Position numbers and translations under genes: made by a program | Notes under the pieces: model-generated | Databases searched by the model: none | Told to the model about the DNA's origin: nothing | What the model saw: the letters and a program-made list of their open reading frames with translations, nothing else | DNA from: Haliclona indistincta | Taxonomy: Eukaryota > Porifera > Demospongiae > Haplosclerida > Chalinidae | Reading direction: 5' to 3' | Assembly (NCBI GenBank): GCA_964017065.1 | Contig: OZ024785.1 | Span: forward strand, 8,121,672-8,185,671 | DNA length: 64,000 nt | In this document: positions 1 through 9,594 of the stretch, in pieces | Numbering within the stretch: the first letter of the stretch is position 1 | How the letters are laid out: the number at the start of each line of letters is the position of its first letter

Positions 1-834
1 TGGGGCAGTAATGCAGTACGAGTACCATTGAATGAGGATTGCTGGTTAGGCATCAATGGTGTCAAGCCACAGTATGCAGCTGAGAACTACCAGAATGCTA
101 TAGGAGAGTATGTCCGTATGTTGACTGATGCTGGCATGGTAGCTATTGTGGAACTGCACTGGACAGCGCCTGGTAGTGATAAAGCTACTGGGCAGAAGCC
201 TATGCCTGATATGGACCATTCTGTTGAATTCTGGAAATCAGTTGCTAAGTTCTTTATGGACAATGACAAGGTGATTTTCGAGCTATTTAATGAGCCTTTT
301 CCCGATGGTGGACAGTGGAACAGCACTGAAGGATGGAGATGCTTCAGAGATGGTGGTTCCTGCTCAGGTGTGAACTACCAAGCAGCTGGCATGCAGACCT
401 TGCTCAATGCTGTAAGAGGAACTGGAGCTAAGAATGTGATTCTAGCTGGGGGCTTGGCTTGGTCTAACTCTCTAGCCCAATGGCTGCAGTACAAACCCAC
501 TGATCAGCTCAACAACCTTGGTGCCTCTTGGCATAGCTACAATTTCAACTACTGCAAGGAAAAGAGTTGCTGGGAGACCTCTGTGGGCAGAGTGAAGGCA
601 CAATACCCAGTCGTGGCAACAGAGTTTGGAGAGAATGACTGTAGTGGAGGATATGTAACTCCTCTCATGCAATGGATGGATTCGGTCAGTATGAGCTACC
701 TTGCCTGGACATACAACACATGGGACTGTAAGTCAGGACCTGCTCTCATTAGCAGCTATGATAATGGGGGCGTACCCACTGGATATGGCGCAGCTGTCAA
801 GAACCACTACTCAAAGCTGACTGTGCATGTCTAA
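1..834 (+). CDS. GH5-family glycosidase (cellulase-like), 3' part, 5' end outside window
   Basis: The reading frame is open from base 1 to the TAA at 832-834 (277 codons seen). Family: glycoside hydrolase 5, (beta/alpha)8 barrel retaining glycosidases acting on beta-glucans or mannans. Visible landmarks are the NEP motif with the acid/base Glu (codon 292-294) and the TEFG motif with the nucleophile Glu (codon 622-624). Several Cys suggest a secreted protein. The more complete copy at 45,235 shows the missing start: a signal peptide and one 55-bp intron, after which the window's first base falls in exon 2. No frameshift or stop is seen, so this is the best candidate for a functional parent of the truncated copies further on. 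The substrate cannot be decided from sequence. Its 3' flank runs straight into the promoter of receptor R1. Confidence 0.85.
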   Translation, partial: WGSNAVRVPLNEDCWLGINGVKPQYAAENYQNAIGEYVRMLTDAGMVAIVELHWTAPGSDKATGQKPMPDMDHSVEFWKSVAKFFMDNDKVIFELFNEPFPDGGQWNSTEGWRCFRDGGSCSGVNYQAAGMQTLLNAVRGTGAKNVILAGGLAWSNSLAQWLQYKPTDQLNNLGASWHSYNFNYCKEKSCWETSVGRVKAQYPVVATEFGENDCSGGYVTPLMQWMDSVSMSYLAWTYNTWDCKSGPALISSYDNGGVPTGYGAAVKNHYSKLTVHV

Positions 835-1158
835 AGTTATACTAGCAATACTATAAAGTGTGAACAGGCGTAATTATTGAACATGTATACAGTGTGAACA
901 GTTCTTGATAACACACACAATGTATGTTACTTAAACTAAAATTATATTAACAATAGCTATAATTAAGCATGCTACCTAACAAGCAACAAGGCTGGACTCA
1001 TTGTGATGATACAGCATGTTGTGGCGGGCAGGGCAAAACATGGTCACATTGCCAGATACATGTATGTAGGAGTCCATATATGGCAAGCCAGACCATTACT
1101 GTTCCTGCCAGTTATGACACTATCAGTGATCTTCAATAAACCGTCAGTACTTGCTGCA
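835..1158. other. GH5 3' flank / receptor R1 upstream region
   Basis: This 324-bp spacer has no gene. It starts with a stretch conserved after every GH5 3' end (near the repeated 'gtgaacagg' words) and ends in the leader of R1, including the CCATATATGG box. The same GH5-tail/receptor-leader adjacency recurs at 9,273-9,594, 26,108-26,425, 39,439-39,760 and 46,355-46,687, which shows that it is part of the duplicated unit. The transcription start cannot be placed. Confidence 0.6.
1074..1083. promoter_or_regulatory. CCATATATGG palindrome (CArG-box match) upstream of R1
   Basis: A perfect CC(A/T)6GG decamer lies 76 bp upstream of the R1 start codon. It matches the SRF/MADS-box consensus but could equally be a TATA-like core element. 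It is kept in the leader of most paralogues at nearly the same distance. Confidence 0.4.
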
Positions 1159-4100
1159 ATGGCTAATACATGTTGTGTTTTAATTGTGCTACTCCTGATA
1201 GTGAAGTCGTGCCAGAGTCAAAGCTCCTGTGATGAGACTGAATGTAGAGCTAACTTGACAAGAGCAAACTGCAAGTGTGACAATGATTGTGGACTCTATA
1301 ATGACTGCTGTTTGAACTACACACTAACAAACCAAGCACGACCAAGCTATCTGCACCAGCTGTTAGAATGCCAGGATATGGTAACTATCAACAAGACAGA
1401 CCAAATTATTAAATTTCATAGCAGTGTGCTAATGGTGTCAAGATGCCCATCTGAAATGAACAATTCTCAATGCAGCAATCAATCACTCTTCCTACCAGTC
1501 ACTGATCCACGCTCAAACTTCACCTTTCGTAACATCTACTGTGCTCTATGCAACAACATTACCCTGGAACAAGTCATGCTGTGGGAACCTCAATTCTATT
1601 GTCCTGATATTACTGTTACCCGCCTACAAAATATAACATATGATACTGTCCTCAAGGAATGTGTCTTATTGACAATTTCCACTGATCTCCCATTATCTCA
1701 GATTCGTACATGTGTACCACACATTTCCACGTGCTCTAACACAAGTAGCTCAGAGCTTGAACACAACTGCACCAGCAAGCCAGTCAATCTGGTCATAGGT
1801 CTGACTTTGGATGGTATAAATGTATACAGGAATCACTACTGTGCACTATGTAGTGGAGCTTCTTCCACACTATGCTGGATAAATTTCTCTCCTAAAACAG
1901 TAGCTTTAGGTAAGTTACATTAAAATTTCAGGGGTGGTAGCAAGGGGAAGCAATTGCTCCCTCAAAATAACAGTAGGGAAACACTGTTCCCCTACTCAAG
2001 TACTGTACTCACTTAGCTGACTACAGCTATACAATTGCCTAAACAGCATACTTATGTGGAAAGACTTATCTGATGTTTTTTATAATTATACAGGACCGTA
2101 TAAAACAAAATTGAGTGTATTGTGGAACCAGTTTTTGACCGCCAATGTAACAGTCTCTGGTTTTCTACCCTTCGTTCCACCTACTACTAGTCCACCACAA
2201 TCATGCTCAAGTTTCTATTCCTGCGCAGAAAACAATACAACACAAAGATGTAGCTGTGATGAATTGTGCTCCTTATATGGAGACTGCTGTCATGATGTGC
2301 AACAACTGAACAGTACAAGAAATATTAGCAGCAGAAACCTTTATAATATGGTGTCTTGTGTTCAAACGAGTTTTCCAGATCAACATGGTGAAGAGAAGCC
2401 AGCTTACAATTACAATGCATACTTCATGGTCACCGCTTGTCCTCAGCCGTGGGTCTCCTCCCATTCAAACAAACAAACAGCACAGCAAATCCTCCATTAC
2501 TGCACTAACTCATCTCTCTCACCAGTAACTGATCTAACAACCAACCTCACCTTTCGCAACACATACTGTGCTCAATGCAACAACATCAATCAGACCCAGC
2601 TAGTGCATTGGAATGCAACCTACTTCTGTGACACAGACAATGGATCAATCGATATCAACAGCATGTCACGTATCAGGAAATATTGCCGAATTTCGAATTT
2701 CAGCCCCACTGTTAAGACTAGATCTTGCAATAGACTGGTTTCATCATGCCCAAATACTTTTGACAATCAAAGTGTGATATTCCAGTGCAAAAATAACGGA
2801 TTGGAAATCAACATAAAGGATCAAGTTCTTTTCAAAAACAGGTGGTGTGCAGAATGCAATGGAGCTATCAATTCTGAATGTTTCGGACTTTTTTTGCAGT
2901 TTATGCTTTTTCGATTCTCCTGCACCACGCCCACCACCAGGTAAGTGACATTGCTAAATAAAATTGTGCTTTTTAAAGTAAAAATTTATGCTGTTGTAAA
3001 AAACTCAGCTCCCACAATAAAGTATTATTAGGTCAACAAAAGCTATTAGTACAGCTATATGAATCAAATCAGTTACAATTCTCTTAATCTAGATTTTGCA
3101 TTCAGTGGACTTCTTGATGTTACTGGCACCGGACAAACAACACAGAAAGTTCAATATAGAATCAGAGTTTACTGCAAATATGATGAAGTGTACGATTTTA
3201 ACACTGATCAATGCAGGAAAAGATTTGTCCCACGACCATTACCCAATATAACTATCGAGGAATTGAACTATACAACTGAAGAAAGAAACAGTAGCAATAC
3301 TACAGACACTATCACACCTAATAATGATCCATTCAACTGTACATTAACTCTGATTGCACTGAATTCAAGTGAGTACGTGAGAGTGGACAATCACACAATA
3401 CTCTACCAAGATCGACCATTCAAGGTTGTCACTCGAGATCATCTTGATAGACCTGTCATCTGCATTAACCTGACTAACAATGGAACACGGTTAGTGAATG
3501 CTACTACAGTGGTAACACCACTGGCATTCATAGTACTGACATACATTGGTAGTAGCCTATCCATCCTAGGTAGCATAGCAATTCTACTAACTTATTCTAT
3601 CTTTCGTGAGCTAAGGTCTCTGCCCAGTAAGATCCTCATGAACCTAGCCACAGCATTCCTAGTGAGTGATCTACTCATTCTGCTGTATGGTGCATCATCT
3701 GCCAGTCCATTCACACTGGAAGGTACAGCTACAATGGCTATTCTTCTCCACTTCTTCATGCTCAGTCGGTTCAGCTGGATGAGTCTCATGGCATTTGAGT
3801 CTTGTCGAGTGTTTGGTCTTGCTGTCAAACTGCAGTCAGACATTTCAAAGAAATCTAAAACCATACTCCTCATGGTCTATCTGGTCATTGGTTGGGGTCT
3901 CCCCTTCACCATCACATTAATCACTATTATCATCAACTATGCTACTGATGGTCTAGTGTTGTATGGCGAGACTAGTAATGGTACCGTAGGCCCTCCATGG
4001 ATCAACCACCCACCCTCTGCTGCTGTAGCTTTCTTGGCGCCTATTGTTCTGGCTCTTCTGTTCAATGCTGCAGCATTCATAGCATCAAGCGTGCTACTGT

Positions 4101-4408
4101 GCAAAGCAGCTTTTAGTGAAAAAAGAAGCGGCAGTAAAAATGGTGCAAACTTGCGTTACTTCCGTGTTATTGTAGCTCTCTTCTCTGTCATGGGTCTGAC
4201 ATGGCTGTTTGGGTTCCTGGCTCTGATCGGTCAAATAAGTTGGGCATGGTACCCGTTCATTATTCTGAACAGCTCTCAAGCACTGTGGATTGCTGCCACA
4301 TTTCTACTGACAAAGAAGATCATCAAACTCTACTGTCACAAATTTAAACCAGAAGAAACTAAAACATCTGAGCTTAAAGGCAACAGTAAAAAGAGTCTCA
4401 ACCATTAA
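1159..4408 (+). CDS. Receptor R1: two-module SMB-domain 7TM receptor (secretin/adhesion-like), +1 frameshift in exon B
   Basis: Exons: A 1159-1909, B 2094-2940, C 3093-4408. Start chosen at MANTCCV because a hydrophobic signal peptide follows directly. Domains: signal peptide about 1-21; SMB1 Cys 24-71 with the CKCDNDC..DCC core; YCALC motifs near 127 and 227; SMB2 about 289-340; YCAQC near 405 and WCAEC near 499; a C..YD..CR stalk near 553; TM1-TM7 about 667-942 with the class B2-type GLTWLFGF in TM6; short tail ending SLNH. No GPS autoproteolysis motif is visible. Odd: a T7 run near 2889 adds one base relative to all sisters, so exon B ends in phase 2. The usual acceptor (exon start 3093) is then out of frame, but the AG at 3104-3105 (exon start 3106) restores a 966-residue frame. 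Poly(A) signal 4551-4556. Ligand unknown. Confidence 0.85.
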
Positions 4409-4562
4409 AACAACCCACCAACTGTGTAACAGTCTTCTAATAGTGTATTAATCTTGTGCTGTTATCTTTTCATATTGTTGTAGTAGCCCCAAAAAAATTG
4501 CTCCCTGACTCTTATGTATTTTTTTTTAATCTCCACTGTAAACACCAGTGAATAAATAATAA

Positions 4563-4957
4563 TAAGAGGAATTGGAGCTATAAGAATGTGATTCTAGCTG
4601 GGGGCTTGGCTTGGTCTAACTCCCTAGCCCAATGGCTGCAGTACAAACCCACTGATCAGCTCAACAACCTTGGTGCCTCTTGGCATAGCTACAATTTCAA
4701 CTACTGCAAGGAAAAGAGTTGCTGGGAGACCTCTGTGGGTAGAGTGAAGGCTCAATACCCAGTCGTGGCAATAGAGTTTGGAGAGAATGACTGCAGTGGA
4801 GGATATGTAACTCCTCTCATGCAATAGATGGATTCGGTCAGTATGAGCTACCTTGCTTGGACATACAACACATGGGAGGACCTGCTCTCATTAGAAGCTA
4901 TGATAATGGGGCGTACCCACCGGATACGGCACTGCTGTCAAGAACCACTACTCAAAG
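4563..4957 (+). pseudogene. GH5 3'-terminal fragment gh5'-1 (degenerate)
   Basis: Homologous to bases about 415-817 of the window. It begins at the shared taagagga junction just after the R1 poly(A) signal. Damage: a 2-bp insertion near 4580, TAG within the Met-Gln-Trp region (4825-4827), a loss of about 10 bp near 4875, and a truncated 3' end. The nucleophile motif reads IEFG rather than TEFG but keeps the Glu. It lacks the acid/base Glu, so it cannot be an enzyme. Confidence 0.85.
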
Positions 4958-4962
4958 CATGG

Positions 4963-4995
4963 TTATCAGGTGTGGTTAGTAGCCACACCTGATAA
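4963..4995. repeat. Short perfect hairpin
   Basis: TTATCAGGTGTGG and its exact complement form a 13-bp stem with a 7-nt loop. It sits between the broken end of gh5'-1 and the R2 start and is absent from the other copies at this position, so it may be a very small foldback insertion. Confidence 0.7.
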
Positions 4996-5021
4996 TATGA
5001 AGCCCTGTATTGCCCGTACTG

Positions 5022-5031
5022 CCATATATGG
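5022..5031. promoter_or_regulatory. CCATATATGG palindrome overlapping the R2 start codon
   Basis: Same decamer as before R1, but here the ATG inside it (5028-5030) is the first in-frame ATG of R2, because the usual leader and start codon are deleted. Confidence 0.35.
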
Positions 5032-8000
5032 TAAGCCAGACCATTACTGTTTTAATTGTGCTACTCCTGATAGTAAACTTGAGCCAGAGTCAAAGCTCCT
5101 GTGATGAGTCTGAATGTAGAGCTAACTTGCCAAGAGTAAACTGCAAGTGTGACAATGATTGTGGACTCTATAATGACTGCTGTTTGGACTACACACTAAC
5201 AAACCAATCACGACCAAGCTATCTTCACCAGTTGTTAGAATGCCAGGATATGGTAACTATCAACAAGACAGACTTATTATTTCATAGCAGTGTGCTAATG
5301 GTGTCAAGATGCCCATCAGAAATGAACAATTCTCAATGCAGCAATCAATCACTCTTCCTACCAGTCACTGATCCACGCTCAAACTTCACCTTTCGTAACA
5401 TCTACTGTGCTCTATGCAACAACATTACCCAGCAAGACGTCGTGCTGTGGGAACCTCAATTCTTTTGTCCTGATGTGACTGTTTCCCACCTACAAAATAT
5501 AACATATGATACTGTTCTGAAGGAATGTGACTTATTGACAATTTCTACTGATCTCCCATTCTCTCAGATTCGTACATGTGTACCACACATTTCCACATGC
5601 TCTAACACAAGTAGCTCAGAGCTAGAACACAACTGTACCAGCAAGCCAGTCAATCTGGTCGTAGATCGGACTATAGATGGTGAAAAAGTATACAGGAATC
5701 ACTACTGTGCTCTATGTAATGGAGCTTCTTCCACACTATGCTGGATCAAGTTCCCTCCTAAAATATTCACTTTGGGTAAGTTCACTAAAAATTCAGGGGT
5801 GGTGGCAAGGGGAAGGAATTACTCCCCCAAAATAACAGTAGGAAAACACTGTTTCCCTACTCAGGTACTGTACACACTTAGCTGACTACAGATATATAAT
5901 TGCCTAAACCAAAATTAATGATATTCATGATTTTACTGGGTACTGTTATTTTCACGACAAGACTGAACTTGGTGGCTGCTACGATCGAACGCCAAACTTT
6001 TTGGCGTTCGATCGTGTATCTAACGAACAAAAGAGAGATATCGAAAAAGCATCCTTGAAGTCCTAGATCCTGGGGTGGTAAGCGTGCTCATGTAGCTGTA
6101 AGCTCTTCGTTTAGCATGCAACTCGATAAAAACTGCACTAACCTCCTCGCGATGGTCGGTCTTGTAGCTTCGCGACGGCGGGGAGCATAGGCTCGAAACT
6201 TACATTAATCAGGTCCTAGAGACAGCGCGAGTAAGACTGAGTGCAAAAAGCAGCCACCAAGTTCAGTCTTGACGTGAAAATAACAGTACCGAGTAAAATC
6301 ATGAATATCATTAATTTTGGTTACCCGCCACCTTAAGTGGAAAGACTATTTGATGCACAGTTTTTTAAATAATTACACAGGACCGTATGAAACAAAATTG
6401 AGCGTATCATGGAACCAGTTCTTGACCGCCAATGTAACAGTCTCTGGTTTTCAACCCTTCGTTCCACCTAGTACTAGCCCAACACAATCTTGCTCAAATT
6501 TCTATTCTTGCGCAGAAAACAATACAACACAAAGATGTAGCTGTGATGAATCGTGCTCCTTATATGGAGACTGTTGTCATGATGTGCAGCAACTGAACAG
6601 TACAAGCAATATTAGCAGCGGAAACCTTTATAATATGCTGTCTTGTGTTCAAACGAGTTTTCCAGATCAACATGGTGAAGAGAAGCCCGCTTACGATTAC
6701 AATGCATACTTCATGGTTACTGCCTGTCCTCAGCAGTGGGTCTCCTCCCATTCAAACCAACAAACAGCACAGCAAATCCTCCATTACTGCACTAACTCCT
6801 CTCTCTCACCAGTAACTGATCTAACAACAAACCTCACCTTTCGCAACATTCACTGTGCTCAATGCAACAACATCAATCATACCCAACTAGTGCATTGGAA
6901 TGCAACCTACTTCTGTGACACAGACAATGGGTCAATCGTTATCAACAGCTTATCACGTGTCAGGAAATATTGTCGAATTTCGAATTTTAGAACCACTGTT
7001 AAGACTAGATCTTGTAAAAGACTGGTTTCATCATGCCCAAATACTTTTGAGAATCAAAGTGTGATATTCCAGTGCAAAAATAACGGATTGGAAATCTACA
7101 TAAATGGTGAAGTACTTTTCAAAAACAGGTGGTGTGCAGAATGCAACGGAGATATCAATTCTAAATGTTTCGGACTTTTTGATTGTGATCTATGCGTTCT
7201 TCCTGCACCACTCCCACCACCCCCACCACCAGGTAAGTGACAGTGCTAAATAAAGTTGTACTTTTTAAGTAAAATTTATGCTGCTGTAAAATCTCAACTC
7301 ATGGCTACTGGTATAGCAACAGCATATGAATCTTAAACTACTAATTATTTACAATTCTCTTAATCTAGATTTTGCATTCAGTGGATTTCTTGATGTTACT
7401 GGTACTGGACAAACAACACAGAAAGTTCAATACACAATCAGAGTTTACTGCAAAGATGATGAAGTGTACGATACAAACACTAATCAATGCAGGAGTATAT
7501 TTGTCCCACGACTATTACCCAATATAACTATCGATCATGAAGATGAGGAATTGAACTATACAACTGAAGAAAGAAACAGTAGCAATACTACAGACACTAT
7601 CACACCAAATAATGATCCATTCAACTGTACTTTAACTCTGATTGCACTGAATTCAAGTGAGTACGTGAGAGTGGACAATCACACAATACTCTACCAAGAT
7701 CGACCATTCAAGGTTGTCACTCGAGATCATCTTGATAGACCTGTCATCTGCATTAACCTGACTAACAATGGAACACTGTTAGTGAATGCTACTATAGTGG
7801 TAACACCACTGGCATTCATAGTACTAACATACATTGGTAGTAGTCTATCCATCCTCGGTAGCATAGCAATTCTACTAACTTATTCTATCTTTCGTGAGCT
7901 AAGGTCTCTGCCCAGTAAGATCCTCATGAACCTAGCCACAGCATTCCTAGTGAGTGATCTACTCATTCTGCTGTATGGTGCATCATCTGCCAGTCCATTC

Positions 8001-8696
8001 ACGCTGGAAGGTACAGCTACAATGGCTATTCTTCTTCACTTCTTCATGCTCAGTCGGTTCAGCTGGATGAGTCTCATGGCATTTGAGTCTTGTCGAGTGT
8101 TTGGTCTTGCTGTCAAACTGCAGTCAGACATTTCAAAGAAATCTAAAACCATACTCCTCATGGTCTATCTGGTCATTGGTTGGGGTCTCCCCCTCACCAT
8201 CACATTAATCACTATTATCATCAACTATGCTACTGATGGTCTAGTGTTGTATGGCGAGACTAGTAATGGTACCGTAGGCCCTCCATGGATCAACCACCCA
8301 CCCTCTGCTGCTGTAGCTTTCTTGGCGCCTATTGTTCTGGCTCTTCTGTTCAATGCTGCAGCATTCATAGCATCAAGCGTGCTACTGTGCAAAGCAGCTT
8401 TTAGTGAAAAAAGAAGTGGCAGTAAAAATGGTGCAAACTTGCGTTACTTCCGTGTTATTGTAGCTCTCTTCTCTGTCATGGGTCTGACATGGCTGTTTGG
8501 GTTCCTGGCTCTGATCGGTCAAATGAATTGGGCATGGTACCCATTCATTATTCTGAACAGCTCTCAAGCACTGTGGATCGCTGCCACATTTCTACTGACA
8601 AAGAAGATCATCAAACTCTACTGTCACAAATTTAAACCAGAAGAAACTAAAACGTCTGAGCTTAAAGACAATAGTAAAAAGAGTCTCAACCATTAA
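5028..8696 (+). CDS. Receptor R2: SMB 7TM receptor, short stalk, shifted start
   Basis: Exons: A 5028-5775, B 6381-7232, C 7369-8696; 975 codons before the stop, all junctions phase 1. About 100 bp covering the sister genes' ATG is missing between two 'ctgtt' words, which fuses the upstream ATG of the CCATATATGG box in frame to the remaining hydrophobic core (start MVSQTITVLIVLL). A signal peptide is still plausible, but the 5' UTR is lost. Exon B carries one Pro/Thr leader repeat and ends in a Pro-rich tract. Intron A-B (605 bp) is enlarged by a foldback element. Poly(A) signal 8844-8849. Exon C is nearly identical to that of R6 in the 7TM part. Confidence 0.85.
5909..6332. mobile_element. 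Foldback MITE in intron A-B of R2, TTAA target
   Basis: Inverted arms of about 71 bp (5909-5979 and 6250-6320) enclose a unique loop. The right terminus reads TTACCCGCCACC followed by TTAA (6333-6336), the same ending and the same target site as the element in R4. The left terminus has lost its outer GGTGGCGGG end and the flanking intron bases. No coding capacity is seen. Confidence 0.75.
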
Positions 8697-8855
8697 AACA
8701 ACCTACCAACTGTGTAACAGTCTTCTAATAGTATAATAAATGTATTAATCTTGTGCTGTTATCTTTTCATATTGTTGTAGTAGCCCCAAAAAATTGCTCC
8801 CTGACTCTTATGTATTTTTTAAATCTCCACTGTAAACACCAGTGAATAAATAATA

Positions 8856-9272
8856 ATAAGAGGAACTGGAGCTAAGAATGTGATTCTAGCTGGGGGCTTG
8901 GCTTGGTCTAACTCTCTAGCCCAATGGCTGCAATATAAACCCACTGATCAACTCAACAACCTTGGTGCCTCTTGGCATAGCTACAATTTTAACTACTGCA
9001 AGGAAAAGAGTTGCTGGGAGACCTCTGTGGGTAGAGTGAAGGCACAATACCCAGTCGTGGCAACAGAGTTTGGAGAGAATGACTGTAGTGGGGTATATGT
9101 AACTCCTCTCATGCAATGGATGGATTCGGTCGTTATGAGCTACCTTGCCTGGACATACAACACATGGGACTGTAAGTCAGGACCTGCTCTCATTAGCAGC
9201 TATGATAATGGGGGCGTACCCACTGGATACGGCACTGCTGTGAAGAACCACTACTCAAAGCTGACCGTCTAA
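8856..9272 (+). pseudogene. GH5 3'-terminal fragment gh5'-2, frame intact
   Basis: Starts at the common junction 7 bp after the R2 poly(A) signal and stays open for 130 codons from the Val codon at 8880 to the TAA at 9270-9272. It keeps the TEFG nucleophile but lacks the N-terminal barrel half and the NEP acid/base. There is no own signal peptide or promoter. It is virtually identical to gh5'-4 at 39,023, which fits the recent duplication of this block. Confidence 0.8.
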
Positions 9273-9514
9273 CTACAGCATGGGAACTAACAATACTACA
9301 TAGTGTGAACAGGCGTACATTGTAATTGTTGAACATGTACACAATCTGAACAGTTCTTGATGACACACACTATGTATGTTACTTTAACTAAAATTAGCTA
9401 TAATTAAGCATGCTTCCTAACTTGCAACAAGGCTGAACACATGGTGATGATACAGCATGTTATGGTGTGCAGTGCAAAACATGATCACATTGCCAGATAC
9501 ATGTATGTAGGAGT

Positions 9515-9524
9515 CCATATATGG
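9515..9524. promoter_or_regulatory. CCATATATGG box upstream of R3
   Basis: Perfect CArG-type decamer 71 bp before the R3 ATG, in the conserved leader. Confidence 0.4.
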
Positions 9525-9594
9525 CAAGCCAGACCATTGCTGTTCCTGCTATTATCAGTGATCTTCAATAAACCAACCGTCAGTGCTTGCTGCA

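Noticed and set aside
472..672. Recurrent 66-codon minus-strand frame in all GH5 pieces
   Set aside because: Antisense of the GH5 C-terminal half; it is repeated because the GH5 fragment is.
3592..3873. Recurrent minus-strand frames of 60-110 codons under every exon C
   Set aside because: Antisense of the conserved 7TM exon, present at the same place in every copy for that reason only.
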